This document shows, in pieces, positions 21,591 to 28,800 of a stretch of DNA of 61,205 nucleotides (the first letter of the stretch is position 1; each line of letters opens with the position of its first letter). The notes under the pieces are model-generated. The model was not told where the DNA came from and searched no databases. It saw only the letters and a list, made by a program, of their open reading frames with translations. Position numbers and translations under genes: made by a program. The DNA comes from a virus. The stretch is taken from IMG/VR virus record IMGVR_UViG_3300034106_005682, positions 1-61,205 of that record; one strand, given 5' to 3'.

Positions 21591-21779
21591 ATGAAAACAT
21601 TTGTAACTGTGTTCTTTTCTTTTTTAGTTTTCTTTTTGATTATGATACCCCAGGTATTGATTAGCAAATATGTTTTGGGTATCTATTTCAACGAGGGATT
21701 AGTTTATGGTGTGATGTTTATTTCATTTTACATCAGTAGTATGATAATAATTCCAAAATATTTCAAACAACTTAAATAA
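21591..21779 (+). CDS. small two-helix membrane protein
   Basis: 62 residues with two hydrophobic helices (TVFFSFLVFFLIMIPQVLI and LVYGVMFISFYISSMIII) and a basic end (PKYFKQLK). No family recognised. First gene of a five-gene run 21591-23590. Confidence 0.55.
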   Translation: MKTFVTVFFSFLVFFLIMIPQVLISKYVLGIYFNEGLVYGVMFISFYISSMIIIPKYFKQLK

Positions 21780-21787
21780 TACTTATA

Positions 21788-22108
21788 ATGGTACGAGAAT
21801 ACATAATCGAAACTTTGTTAAAAATAAAAGAATACGATGAAAAGATACATAGGCTCTATGGTTTGGGAGTTGATTTACTTGAGTTTAACAACACCACTCC
21901 GCAACTTGAAAAAAGTATTCCGACACTCCTCAGAAAAAAACAAGACGAACAATTCGGATGGATTCAGGATTTAGTTGGTTGGTGGTTATATGATGATGTT
22001 GATAAAAAAATATGGCATGAAAAGGTTGAGTTCAATGTTGAAAGTGTCGAAAACTTTACCGATTATTTAATCAGAGAGTATGGCTCAAATGACATACCAA
22101 CAAATTAA
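21788..22108 (+). CDS. small hypothetical protein
   Basis: 106 residues, helical and charged; a conserved-looking FGWIQDLVGWWLYDDVDKKIW stretch is shown here only in part (GWWLYDDVDKKIW). No membrane segment or known domain. It ends 2 bp before the next start. Confidence 0.6.
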   Translation: MVREYIIETLLKIKEYDEKIHRLYGLGVDLLEFNNTTPQLEKSIPTLLRKKQDEQFGWIQDLVGWWLYDDVDKKIWHEKVEFNVESVENFTDYLIREYGSNDIPTN

Positions 22109-22110
22109 TT

Positions 22111-22752
22111 ATGGCTTATATAGAACACAATTTTTTTCCACTCAAGGTATTTGTCAGAAATGAATACTTTTATCAAAATAAAAAAGGACATGGTGAATTC
22201 ACCGAAGGTGTAATTGTATCAGTAAGATGTATGCCTGGACAAGCAGCATTGTTTCAAGTTTTATTGGAAAATGGGGTGATGAGGGATAAACTACCCTCAC
22301 ACGCATTATTAACTGAGGCAAAAACCCCAAATCCTGACCTACCTTTTCACTACTTACAAATTTGGAATTGTTTTTCTTATAATTTTTCGGTTTTACATCT
22401 TAGTTACATTTATGATACTAGGGTATCTGTATTTATGAAAGATAAGAAATGGTATGATGGGAGTTATTATGCAACAATAAATTGGGGTTCAAATGATATG
22501 AATACTGATTTAAGTTTGGCTGAAGACCCAATGGAACACAAGTCACACCACATCATATTATTAGATAATGGACAAATTGCTTTACAACCTAATAATAGAA
22601 TAAAATGGAGTGAGCCATCCTTTGTAACAAAACCATTTCCTGAAAAACCTGATTATTTGGTAAATAAAGATTATTATAATTGTGAAGGTTTCGACAAATG
22701 GGCAACTGAGGATTCTCAATATATGTTTTATGATACAGACATAAAGGAATAA
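22111..22752 (+). CDS. conserved phage-type protein, function unknown
   Basis: 213 residues. The opening IEHNFFPLKVFVRNEY, the central YLQIWNCFSYNFSV and the LDNGQIALQPNNRIKW motif match a protein type I recall from Bacteroidota-infecting phages, with no known function. Mostly beta structure by pattern, no signal peptide. Tightly packed between neighbours. Confidence 0.65.
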   Translation: MAYIEHNFFPLKVFVRNEYFYQNKKGHGEFTEGVIVSVRCMPGQAALFQVLLENGVMRDKLPSHALLTEAKTPNPDLPFHYLQIWNCFSYNFSVLHLSYIYDTRVSVFMKDKKWYDGSYYATINWGSNDMNTDLSLAEDPMEHKSHHIILLDNGQIALQPNNRIKWSEPSFVTKPFPEKPDYLVNKDYYNCEGFDKWATEDSQYMFYDTDIKE

Positions 22753-22772
22753 TATTAATTAACAATTTAAGA

Positions 22773-23282
22773 ATGAATCAAATGGTAGTTGTAAACTTTT
22801 ATAAAATACATCAAACAAATTGGGATGAATTACAGATGTTGGCCTTGGATACAATTGCCAAATATGAAGAAGAGGTTGATGATGTTGAGATTGGTAGTTT
22901 AACTATTGAACAACAATATGAGGACTATAGGGTAGCTTGTATGCAGGGTTTAAAGACATTTATTCTTCAAGTTGTTAATGAGTGGGCCCAGGAACATATT
23001 TTAATGTACAACGATAATTTTTATAAAAGATTTGAAGTATTCGAAATGGATGGTATTTTGAAAACTTACCAATACCCCAATCTTTACAGAAATACAAAGG
23101 AACTTTTCAAATTATTTAAAGATGAACAGGTTCAAATATCTCCAGATGACTTTGATTATATACACGAAACATTCACTAAAGATGTAGTTTGTAATGTATC
23201 AAGTTTTGAGTTCGAGATAAGAGAAATAGATGAAGATAACGATTTTTTAAGTAACAACGGATTTGACGATTTTATAGGATGA
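22773..23282 (+). CDS. hypothetical protein
   Basis: 169 residues, acidic and helical, ending DFLSNNGFDDFIG. A second Met at position 4 is an alternative start. Its stop overlaps the next ATG by four bases (ATGA), indicating coupling to the membrane protein that follows. No family recognised. Confidence 0.6.
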   Translation: MNQMVVVNFYKIHQTNWDELQMLALDTIAKYEEEVDDVEIGSLTIEQQYEDYRVACMQGLKTFILQVVNEWAQEHILMYNDNFYKRFEVFEMDGILKTYQYPNLYRNTKELFKLFKDEQVQISPDDFDYIHETFTKDVVCNVSSFEFEIREIDEDNDFLSNNGFDDFIG

Positions 23283-23590
23283 AAAATAATTTATTTACAA
23301 GGGAAATTAAGGTTGCTGATGCCAATACATCAGTTTGGGAATTAATCAGGGAGACATTAATAAACTTTAGTTGGGGGTTCTTTGGAAACTCCATTGTTGT
23401 CTTTATGGCTAAGGAAATTGATATTGCTGTATTGATTAACTTTTTTCTGTATTATATCTTAATTTCATATATTGTTAACAGATCTAAGTATGAAAGTTTA
23501 TTTGGTAAGTTCTTTGTTTTACCAGGTTCTGCGGCATTGGGAGCCTTCACAGGATATAAAGTAGCACAAATTATTTCATCTTTTTTGTAA
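23279..23590 (+). CDS. small membrane protein
   Basis: 103 residues with hydrophobic segments around FSWGFFGNSIVVFMA, VLINFFLYYILISYIV and LPGSAALGAFTGYKVAQII, a layout common among small phage membrane proteins. No specific family recognised. Confidence 0.55.
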   Translation: MKNNLFTREIKVADANTSVWELIRETLINFSWGFFGNSIVVFMAKEIDIAVLINFFLYYILISYIVNRSKYESLFGKFFVLPGSAALGAFTGYKVAQIISSFL

Positions 23591-23649
23591 CATACTTGAC
23601 ACTTTTCCGTTATATCATTATATTTAATAAAAAAATAGTAAGAAATTCA

Positions 23650-23785
23650 ATGAAACGCAATCTCTATATGGACTTAACGACTGGAGCTGAGGGTAGAAAT
23701 CCTCGGATGGAGATGGTATGAACTTAAGTTTTGAGTGTTAATAATGTCAAATCCATCTTCGTAAAAAAAGATGGATTTTTTTTTT
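23650..23785 (+). ncRNA. small structured RNA with own terminator (possible 23-residue ORF)
   Basis: ATCTCTAT (23660-23667) pairs with ATGGAGAT (23707-23714), enclosing a CTGAGG/CCTCGG hairpin. A strong terminator follows (AAATCCATCTT / AAGATGGATTT, then T run, 23749-23785). A short ORF from 23650, MKRNLYMDLTTG..., 23 codons, overlaps it. The region 23591-23829 has no other gene. Confidence 0.5.
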
Positions 23786-23794
23786 ATCACAAAG

Positions 23795-23825
23795 TTTGGA
23801 AATTAAAAATGGTTTTGTAACTTTG
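23795..23825 (+). promoter_or_regulatory. Bacteroidota-type promoter giving a (near) leaderless mRNA
   Basis: TTTG (23795-23798), 19-nt spacer, TAACTTTG (23818-23825). The ATG of the next gene is only 4 nt after the -7 box, so transcription should start at or next to it. Confidence 0.65.
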
Positions 23826-23829
23826 TAAT

Positions 23830-24309
23830 ATGAAAACGAAAACACCATACATATCATCATCAGTCGCCATCAAAGGGATTGCAGAATCGAAGTTAGCTCA
23901 AAGTGAGAAAGACGATTGTGTTGTTAGAGCCTTTGCTTCAGCGTTTGGAGTTACTTACGACTATGCTCACAAAAAAGTGGCAGAGGTTTTTGGTAGAAAA
24001 AATAGACAAGGGACTGCACTCTTTGGTTTAACTATGAATGCACTTGCGTCAAAACAGATAAAGTTCAATCGTAAAGGTGTTACACCAATTAGAGAAGATA
24101 TTCAAATGGCATATTGGGTTGAGGTGAAAGGAAGAAATGTTTTGAGAAATATGACAACAGCTAAGTTCTTGGAAAAGTATTCAAAAGGAACTTACATTGT
24201 CACAATCAAGGGTCATGCTTTCACAATCAAAGATGGAGTTGTAATCGGTAATACAACAGATGCACTACAAAGAAAAAAAGTTATCTATGGTGCTTGGAAA
24301 ATTGGATAA
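23830..24309 (+). CDS. predicted papain-like cysteine-fold protein
   Basis: 159 residues. A Cys in KDDCVVRAFASAFGVTYD heads a helix, a His lies in YIVTIKGHAFTIKDG, and an Asn follows in VVIGNTTDA, giving the Cys-His-Asn order of papain-like enzymes. Proteins with this pattern are common in phages and usually uncharacterised. Expressed from its own host-type promoter, probably early. Confidence 0.65.
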   Translation: MKTKTPYISSSVAIKGIAESKLAQSEKDDCVVRAFASAFGVTYDYAHKKVAEVFGRKNRQGTALFGLTMNALASKQIKFNRKGVTPIREDIQMAYWVEVKGRNVLRNMTTAKFLEKYSKGTYIVTIKGHAFTIKDGVVIGNTTDALQRKKVIYGAWKIG

Positions 24310-24324
24310 GATGTGTTACCTTTG
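24293..24324 (+). promoter_or_regulatory. Bacteroidota-type promoter
   Basis: CTTG (24293-24296), 20-nt spacer, TACCTTTG (24317-24324), upstream of tRNA-Asp, -Glu and -Met. Confidence 0.55.
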
Positions 24325-24361
24325 TAAAGTTCATTGAAATAGAGATGTAGAAAGTATAAAA

Positions 24362-24435
24362 GAGCTATTGGTGTAGGGGTTTAACATTTCAGCTTGTCAC
24401 GCTGAAGATCAGGGGTTCGAATCCCCTATAGCTCG
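24362..24435 (+). tRNA. tRNA-Asp (GTC)
   Basis: Acceptor GAGCTAT/ATAGCTC, G73, anticodon arm TCAGC-TTGTCAC-GCTGA. Confidence 0.93.
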
Positions 24436-24446
24436 CAAATAAATAT

Positions 24447-24519
24447 GGCCCGTTAGTGAAGCGGTTTAACACGCAAGATTTTCATTCTTGAGGCAGGGTT
24501 TCGATTACCCTACGGGCTA
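24447..24519 (+). tRNA. tRNA-Glu (TTC)
   Basis: Acceptor GGCCCGT/ACGGGCT, anticodon arm CAAGA-TTTTCAT-TCTTG, T arm AGGGT-TTCGATT-ACCCT. Confidence 0.92.
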
Positions 24520-24529
24520 CAAAATACAT

Positions 24530-24610
24530 TGCAGGATGTGAGAAGTTGGTATCTCAGTGGGCTCATAACCCACCGCGTAAGCCTCAAGGGTTCGAATCCC
24601 TTTCCTGCAT
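24530..24610 (+). tRNA. tRNA-Met (CAT)
   Basis: Acceptor TGCAGGA/TCCTGCA, anticodon arm GTGGG-CTCATAA-CCCAC. The variable region is about 12 nt, longer than usual, and position 73 is T. Initiator, elongator or Ile2 type not decided. Confidence 0.82.
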
Positions 24611-24628
24611 CAAATTAAAAATTGTTTT

Positions 24629-25225
24629 ATGAGAAAAATTGTTTTACTATTATTATCTGTTGTTTTATTAACTTCCTTTTCAACCCCACCTTTGAGGGTA
24701 TTATTCATCGGTGATAGTTTGACTTGTTATACTGGTGGTTGGCAGGATATGGTAGCTAAGAAATTCGGTTATCAGAGTTTAAATAAATCAAGTGGTGGAA
24801 AGAGAACGGATTGGATGAGATTAACACTCAACGACCATTTGAGGAGGGATTCAATGTTTACCAGTGTGTTTATTTATGGTGGTTGTAATGATGCTTTTTC
24901 TTATGTGAACTTACAGGGTGCCGTTAATAATATACAGATGATGGTTGATTCTTGTAATAGGAGGGGGATTAAACCGATTGTTATTGTTGGATATGACCCC
25001 ATCAAAGTTATGGTTAGAACAGTTTATGGTACGGAGACGACAAATAGGTGTAGAGCAAGGTATGTTGAGTTTCAAAAACTGATGGTTGACCCTGAGAAAG
25101 GATTAAAAAATTGTGTTATAATTCCAAAGGACACAACTGTTACATTCAAGGATGCTGGTGATGGTGTTCATGTGAGTTTATCAGGACAAAGAAAGTTTGC
25201 GGATTGGGTAATTAAACATTTATGA
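24629..25225 (+). CDS. secreted SGNH/GDSL hydrolase
   Basis: 198 residues with a signal peptide (IVLLLLSVVLLTSFS). Catalytic blocks: FIGDSLTCY (Ser), GGCNDAFSYV (Asn) and DGVHVSLSGQR (Asp, His). The order and spacing match the SGNH part of the tagged fusion at 6384-7826, including GGKRTDWM and IVGYD, so the two are paralogues with different delivery: this one exported from the infected cell, the other apparently packaged. Probable esterase on acylated glycans. Confidence 0.82.
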   Translation: MRKIVLLLLSVVLLTSFSTPPLRVLFIGDSLTCYTGGWQDMVAKKFGYQSLNKSSGGKRTDWMRLTLNDHLRRDSMFTSVFIYGGCNDAFSYVNLQGAVNNIQMMVDSCNRRGIKPIVIVGYDPIKVMVRTVYGTETTNRCRARYVEFQKLMVDPEKGLKNCVIIPKDTTVTFKDAGDGVHVSLSGQRKFADWVIKHL

Positions 25226-25470
25226 AAAAATATATTATAATTGGTATTGCATCTTTTGTCATTGAATTGGCCGCAACTATGTATATTGCAACTGTTGCTG
25301 ATAGAGATTTTATGATGATTTTTTGGGCTTGTATCGGGCCATTTTTGGGATTACCATTTGTTGGTTATATGGTTGAATCAAAGAATTGGAATGAAAGAAT
25401 CAAGATGGCCTTGGCATCCAGTATTGGTTATACTTTGGGTTCATTATTAATTTATTTGTTAAAAGTTTAA
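25222..25470 (+). CDS. small membrane protein
   Basis: 82 residues, three hydrophobic helices (IIIGIASFVIELAATMYI, IFWACIGPFLGLPFVGYM, ASSIGYTLGSLLIYLL). Start overlaps the hydrolase stop by four bases (ATGA). Function unknown; coupling to a secreted enzyme suggests envelope location. Confidence 0.6.
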   Translation: MKKYIIIGIASFVIELAATMYIATVADRDFMMIFWACIGPFLGLPFVGYMVESKNWNERIKMALASSIGYTLGSLLIYLLKV

Positions 25471-25472
25471 AG

Positions 25473-25745
25473 ATGAAATATTTAATTCCTTGTTTGTTTT
25501 TATTTTTTGTTTCATTTGTTTTATTAGCTTCAATTCTAAATAGAACAAACTATAATGAAATTGAAGATGGGGATATTGTTAAAAAATGTGTAATAGATAC
25601 ATTTTATGTTACAGAATCACCATCCACCATTGAATATGGGAAAAGATATCATTATTCAACTGATTGTGACGAGTTTGTTATAACCAAGAGAAATGATGTT
25701 TATAAGATTGGTGATACAATAACTTATGTTTATAAAAGAAGATAA
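25473..25745 (+). CDS. small protein with signal anchor
   Basis: 90 residues: a hydrophobic N-terminal segment (YLIPCLFLFFVSFVLLASIL) then a beta-rich extracytoplasmic part with two Cys (KKCVIDTF, STDCDEFVI) ending YKRR. Begins 2 bp after the preceding gene. No family recognised. Confidence 0.6.
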   Translation: MKYLIPCLFLFFVSFVLLASILNRTNYNEIEDGDIVKKCVIDTFYVTESPSTIEYGKRYHYSTDCDEFVITKRNDVYKIGDTITYVYKRR

Positions 25746-25752
25746 TATAAAT

Positions 25753-25827
25753 GCCGGTAAAGCATAAGTGGTGATGTGCTTGACTTGTAATCAAGATAAT
25801 GGGGTTCGATTCCTCATACCGGCTCCA
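25753..25827 (+). tRNA. tRNA-Thr (TGT)
   Basis: Acceptor GCCGGTA/TACCGGC, T73 and encoded CCA; anticodon arm CTTGA-CTTGTAA-TCAAG. Confidence 0.92.
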
Positions 25828-25844
25828 CTTTTTATTCAAATACT

Positions 25845-26075
25845 ATGGAATCACTTATGGAACAAATAAGATTGTCTCAGTTTAAGAACCTCAAAAATGG
25901 GGATAAAATCCATATCAAATCTCGTAATGGTATTTATACCTTTCTCAAAAAGGATAAATGGACAGGAGAAATCTATATAACTTGTAATAGGTGGAAATAT
26001 GAAGAAAATCCTATAAGAGTTACAAGTTACAATGACTTCAAGTGTTTTGCTGGTGGTATTTGGAATCTCAGGTAA
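25845..26075 (+). CDS. small hypothetical protein
   Basis: 76 residues between tRNA-Thr and tRNA-Gly: LKNGDKIHIKSRNGIYTFLKKDKW and NRWKYEENPIRV suggest a small SH3-like beta barrel. A second Met at position 5 is an alternative start. No known family. Confidence 0.55.
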   Translation: MESLMEQIRLSQFKNLKNGDKIHIKSRNGIYTFLKKDKWTGEIYITCNRWKYEENPIRVTSYNDFKCFAGGIWNLR

Positions 26076-26079
26076 ATTA

Positions 26080-26150
26080 GCGGGCATAGCATAAAAGTAA
26101 TGTTCTAGTCTTCCAAACTAGATAAGTTGGGGCAGTACCAACTATCCGCT
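26080..26150 (+). tRNA. tRNA-Gly (TCC)
   Basis: Anticodon arm CTAGT-CTTCCAA-ACTAG; acceptor GCGGGCA/TATCCGC with one C-A mismatch, T73; T arm GTTGG-GGCAGTA-CCAAC, an atypical T loop lacking TTCGA. Confidence 0.82.
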
Positions 26151-26181
26151 CAAATATTTTTCTCAAAATTATTCATCAAAG

Positions 26182-26213
26182 GTTGTGTAATTAAAAATCT
26201 ATTTCTATATTTG
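26182..26213 (+). promoter_or_regulatory. Bacteroidota-type promoter
   Basis: GTTG (26182-26185), 20-nt spacer, TATATTTG (26206-26213), 22 bp before the ATG at 26236. Confidence 0.65.
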
Positions 26214-26235
26214 TGAACACTTAAACAATAACACA

Positions 26236-26466
26236 ATGGCTAAAGAGAAAAAAACAATCCAAGTTGAGATGATTAAAAACTTCGCTAACGAACAATTAGC
26301 CCATCCAAACATTATGATGGAAGAAAAACTTGGAATCATCACAATGATTGAAAAGATTCTATTAGAAGCCAACGCTTACAAAGGATTTATGTTTCTTCAT
26401 TTAGATGAAAATAACAACGCACCAAGTTTAGGAACTGATGAATATCTTACAAGAAAATATTTCTAA
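26236..26466 (+). CDS. small hypothetical phage protein
   Basis: 76 residues, helical: IQVEMIKNFANEQLAHPNI, then EKLGIITMIEKILLEANAY and a C-terminal TDEYLTRKYF. It has its own host-type promoter, so it is probably expressed early. No known function. Confidence 0.6.
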   Translation: MAKEKKTIQVEMIKNFANEQLAHPNIMMEEKLGIITMIEKILLEANAYKGFMFLHLDENNNAPSLGTDEYLTRKYF

Positions 26467-26528
26467 TGGTTGTGACACCTAATAATTCACAAGTAGTGGC
26501 TGACACTTAGATTGTTGCCTGACGTTAA

Positions 26529-26547
26529 GGTTTTGAATAGGAAAACC
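26529..26547 (+). repeat. GGTTTT-TGAATAG-type hairpin, copy 1
   Basis: GGTTTT-GAATAGG-AAAACC followed by GAAA. A longer version (GGTTTTT-TGAATAGCAT-AAAAACC, then GAAA) lies at 27569-27596. Each copy is linked to one of the two related tRNA-like elements. The rest of 26467-26566 holds nothing else I can name. Confidence 0.4.
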
Positions 26548-26566
26548 GAAAAGTTTAAACAAACAA

Positions 26567-26647
26567 AGTCAGGTGGCAGAATTGGAGCTGCCAAGATGAG
26601 GTACACATCTGCGTTTATCGTCACAAGTTCGAATCCTGTCCTGACTA
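26567..26647 (+). tRNA. tRNA-like element A (possible Tyr GTA)
   Basis: Acceptor AGTCAGG/CCTGACT and D stem GCAG/CTGC are good. Anticodon-arm-like AGATG-AGGTACA-CATCT puts GTA at 34-36 but with G, not T, at position 33. The T stem ACAAG/CCTGT has a mismatch. Its acceptor and T arm are nearly identical to element B at 27317, so one derives from the other. Confidence 0.5.
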
Positions 26648-26679
26648 CTAACTTATTTAAAAAAATAAAAATTATAAAT

Positions 26680-27060
26680 ATGGAAAATATAATTTTAGAA
26701 GTAGGTAAAACTTACAAGAGTAGAGATGGTAGATTAGTAAAAATTATCAAGGGTAATCCACCAATAGAAGGGAAAAGAGATGGATGGGATGGAATTTATT
26801 TTGGTAAAAGCATTGACAATAAAAAACCAAAAATAGACCATGAAAGATATGTTTTTGATGGAAAGTGGTGGTCTTATATTTCTGACTTTTCAATGTTTGG
26901 TTATCAAGAATTATCTGACCCAGAAATGGATTTGGTGGAAGTCGTAAAAACAAAAGAAAAAAAAATAAAAGAAAAAAAAGGAAAAGAAAAAAATAAAAAA
27001 AAAAGAAAAAAAAAATTGACAAAAATTAATATAAATAAAAGTTTACAACAATGGCACTAA
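26680..27060 (+). CDS. hypothetical protein with very Lys-rich tail
   Basis: 126 residues from the ATG at 26680; an upstream frame runs through the tRNA-like element and is rejected. A small beta domain (LEVGKTYKSRDGRLVKIIKG, GWDGIYFGK) is followed by a tail of almost only Lys, Glu and Asn (KEKKIKEKKGKEKNKKKRKK). The tail is encoded by an A-run region prone to slippage. Confidence 0.55.
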   Translation: MENIILEVGKTYKSRDGRLVKIIKGNPPIEGKRDGWDGIYFGKSIDNKKPKIDHERYVFDGKWWSYISDFSMFGYQELSDPEMDLVEVVKTKEKKIKEKKGKEKNKKKRKKKLTKININKSLQQWH

Positions 27061-27311
27061 TATATCTTATAGTAGATAGGGAAGATAAAATCCCAGTACT
27101 AACTGCAACGACAGTTGAAAAGGTCAAACAACTCTTGGATGAGTATATGGGATTACCACCCTACTTTGAAGATAAGGATGTTGAATACTTGGGTTATTTT
27201 CCTTATGATAGTAGTTATCCCGACATTTATGAGGGAACTTACAAGTATAGATATGGTGATGAAATACAAGAGTTCGGTTTGTATTGTATGGAAATAGATG
27301 CACTGAATTAA
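27051..27311 (+). CDS. small hypothetical protein
   Basis: 86 residues; start overlaps the previous gene by 10 bp. Begins ALIYLIVDREDKIPVLTATT, then a helix (EKVKQLLDEYMG) and a Tyr-rich acidic C-terminus. Resembles small phage proteins of unknown function. Confidence 0.55.
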   Translation: MALIYLIVDREDKIPVLTATTVEKVKQLLDEYMGLPPYFEDKDVEYLGYFPYDSSYPDIYEGTYKYRYGDEIQEFGLYCMEIDALN

Positions 27312-27316
27312 AATTT

Positions 27317-27423
27317 AGTCAGGTGGCGGAATGGTAGACGCTATATGTTTTGGAAGGAGATAGGAATAGAACCTACCCTAAACCAGATAAAAGATTTTAC
27401 AGGTTCGAATCCTGTCCTGACTA
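27317..27423 (+). tRNA. tRNA-like element B with extended central hairpin (Leu-like ends)
   Basis: Acceptor AGTCAGG/CCTGACT, D arm GGCGGAATGGTAGACGC as in tRNA-Leu, and T arm ACAGG-TTCGAAT-CCTGT are intact. Between them lie ~57 nt instead of an anticodon plus variable arm: TATATGTTTTGG pairs imperfectly with CCTAAACCAGATA, capped by TAGG-AATAGAA-CCTA. A TAG could serve as anticodon, but position 33 is A. Pseudo-tRNA, intron-bearing tRNA or tRNA mimic. Confidence 0.5.
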
Positions 27424-27643
27424 CAATGAGTAAGAGATACTCAGCAGTCTTTGGTTCAAGACTCATTTAACAATGAACTCGTTCAAATCGGACAACGGAA
27501 TGCCGATTCTTAGGGTTAAAGGCGGCAGCACACCCCCTCCTTCGTATGTGTGACTTTTTTCAGTGGGGATGCCCAACAGGTTTTTTGAATAGCATAAAAA
27601 CCGAAATAACTACTCACCAGTAATCTCAAGGTGGGGAAATTAT
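27424..27643 (+). ncRNA. 220-nt structured non-coding region
   Basis: Series of hairpins: GAGTA-AGAGA-TACTC, AGTCTT-TGGTTC-AAGACT, AATCGG/CCGATT, CACAC/GTGTG, and GGTTTTT/AAAAACC followed by GAAA. More GC-rich than its surroundings and without a convincing ORF. Probably one RNA or the decayed end of a mobile element. Confidence 0.45.
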
Positions 27644-27717
27644 GCACCCATAGCTCAGCTGGATAGAGCAACTGCCTTCTAAGCAGTAGGTCTTTGGTTC
27701 GAATCCAAATGGGTGTA
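27644..27717 (+). tRNA. tRNA-Arg (TCT)
   Basis: Acceptor GCACCCA/TGGGTGT, anticodon arm ACTGC-CTTCTAA-GCAGT, T arm TTTGG-TTCGAAT-CCAAA. Confidence 0.92.
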
Positions 27718-27731
27718 CTAAAACAAAAATT

Positions 27732-28136
27732 ATGAAAAAAACGATTTTATTTCTATTATTATTTTTACCATTTTTAACATTTGCACAACTGGGTTTATCT
27801 TCCCAACAAATTGAAAAAAATCTAGGTACAAATCACAAAACAGAATTCATTGATGGGTTAAAGATTTTTACTTATTATTATGATATTGTGTATATGGACG
27901 AGAAACAATTGGAAAGTTATGGGTTCATTTTTGTTGAAAGTAATGGGGTAGAATATTGTGCAAATTGGAGTGTTTACAGACCAATCAAGATGTTAAACAA
28001 ATCTTATAAAGATTTGGAGCCATATGTGAAAGTTGGTGAAAATGTTTGGGTTGATTATGTTACTGGTTCAAGGATGGAATTGAAAATAAATAGGAGTGAG
28101 GGTTTTCATTCAATACATGTTAATTATTTAAAATAG
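27732..28136 (+). CDS. secreted hypothetical protein
   Basis: 134 residues with a clear signal peptide (TILFLLLFLPFLTFAQ, cleavage before Q, as in flavobacteria). The mature part is beta-rich and has a Cys (VEYCANWSVYRP). Function unknown; likely periplasmic in the infected host. Confidence 0.65.
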   Translation: MKKTILFLLLFLPFLTFAQLGLSSQQIEKNLGTNHKTEFIDGLKIFTYYYDIVYMDEKQLESYGFIFVESNGVEYCANWSVYRPIKMLNKSYKDLEPYVKVGENVWVDYVTGSRMELKINRSEGFHSIHVNYLK

Positions 28137-28142
28137 AAAAAA

Positions 28143-28319
28143 ATGAAGTTCAAAGTAGGAGACAAGGTTTACAAACCAAAAGGGTATAAGTTCCCTGGTA
28201 TCGTAGTAGCGGTATTTCAAACAACATCAGGTGACACAAGAATTGTTGCTGAATTAATCGACAATGGAATGTTGCACATATTTAGTGAGAGTCAGTTGGA
28301 ACTTGACATTAACAATTAA
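28143..28319 (+). CDS. 58-residue hypothetical protein
   Basis: ATG at 28143, seven bases after the previous stop: KFKVGDKVYKPKGYKFPGIV, then VAVFQTTSGDTRIVAEL and a C-terminal QLELDINN. The pattern VGDKVYKPKG...GIVVAVF is typical of small KOW/SH3-like phage proteins. Confidence 0.6.
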   Translation: MKFKVGDKVYKPKGYKFPGIVVAVFQTTSGDTRIVAELIDNGMLHIFSESQLELDINN

Positions 28320-28335
28320 AAAAATTAAAGTTGTG

Positions 28336-28578
28336 ATGAAAAACACCCCCATTCAAAATGTTATAGCAAAGTTAGAAAAACTTGTCAGAGAGTCCGAGGT
28401 TGGTACTGAGGAAAAACGGAAATTAAACTTGGCGATATCTTATCTTTGGGATGAGTTAGATAATGAAAGAAAAACGATGGTTGAAATTTTCGACCTAAGT
28501 AAACGAGAACATCCAACTCAAGTAACAGGTAAAATGTGGGTAAATAAACATTTTATGGATTATCAAAAATTTTTATGA
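28336..28578 (+). CDS. small helical hypothetical protein
   Basis: 80 residues from the ATG at 28336 (MKNTPIQNVIAKLEKLVRES); an earlier in-frame ATG lies inside the previous gene in another frame and is rejected. Helical throughout. Its stop overlaps the next start codons (ATGATG). Confidence 0.6.
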   Translation: MKNTPIQNVIAKLEKLVRESEVGTEEKRKLNLAISYLWDELDNERKTMVEIFDLSKREHPTQVTGKMWVNKHFMDYQKFL

Positions 28579-28706
28579 TGGAGAACAAGAATCAAGGAAA
28601 AAGTGAAGACCAAATTAAATTTTCTTCACAAATGTTTGCAGGTACAATGTTAGCTTTAGTTGTGCTCGGTTTAGTATATTTAATTAAGTTGGGATTTGGT
28701 TTGTAA
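28575..28706 (+). CDS. 43-residue single-pass membrane protein
   Basis: Starts at ATGATG overlapping the previous stop. A charged N-terminus (ENKNQGKSEDQIKFS) precedes one hydrophobic helix (GTMLALVVLGLVYLIKLGFG). It ends 4 bp before tRNA-Leu. Function unknown. Confidence 0.55.
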   Translation: MMENKNQGKSEDQIKFSSQMFAGTMLALVVLGLVYLIKLGFGL

Positions 28707-28710
28707 TGTT

Positions 28711-28794
28711 GGTTGGATGGTGTAATGGTAGCCACGCAAGACTTAAAATTTTGTGTTCAGTATGAACGTGCGGGTTCGAGTCCCGCTCCGACTA
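28711..28794 (+). tRNA. tRNA-Leu (TAA)
   Basis: Acceptor GGTTGGA/TCCGACT, anticodon arm CAAGA-CTTAAAA-TTTTG, long variable arm, T arm GCGGG-TTCGAGT-CCCGC. Confidence 0.92.
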
Positions 28795-28800
28795 CAAAAT

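Noticed and set aside
26512-26679. Upstream extension of the 26680 gene from a TTG
   Set aside because: Overlaps the tRNA-like element A; the ATG at 26680 has the usual A-rich leader.
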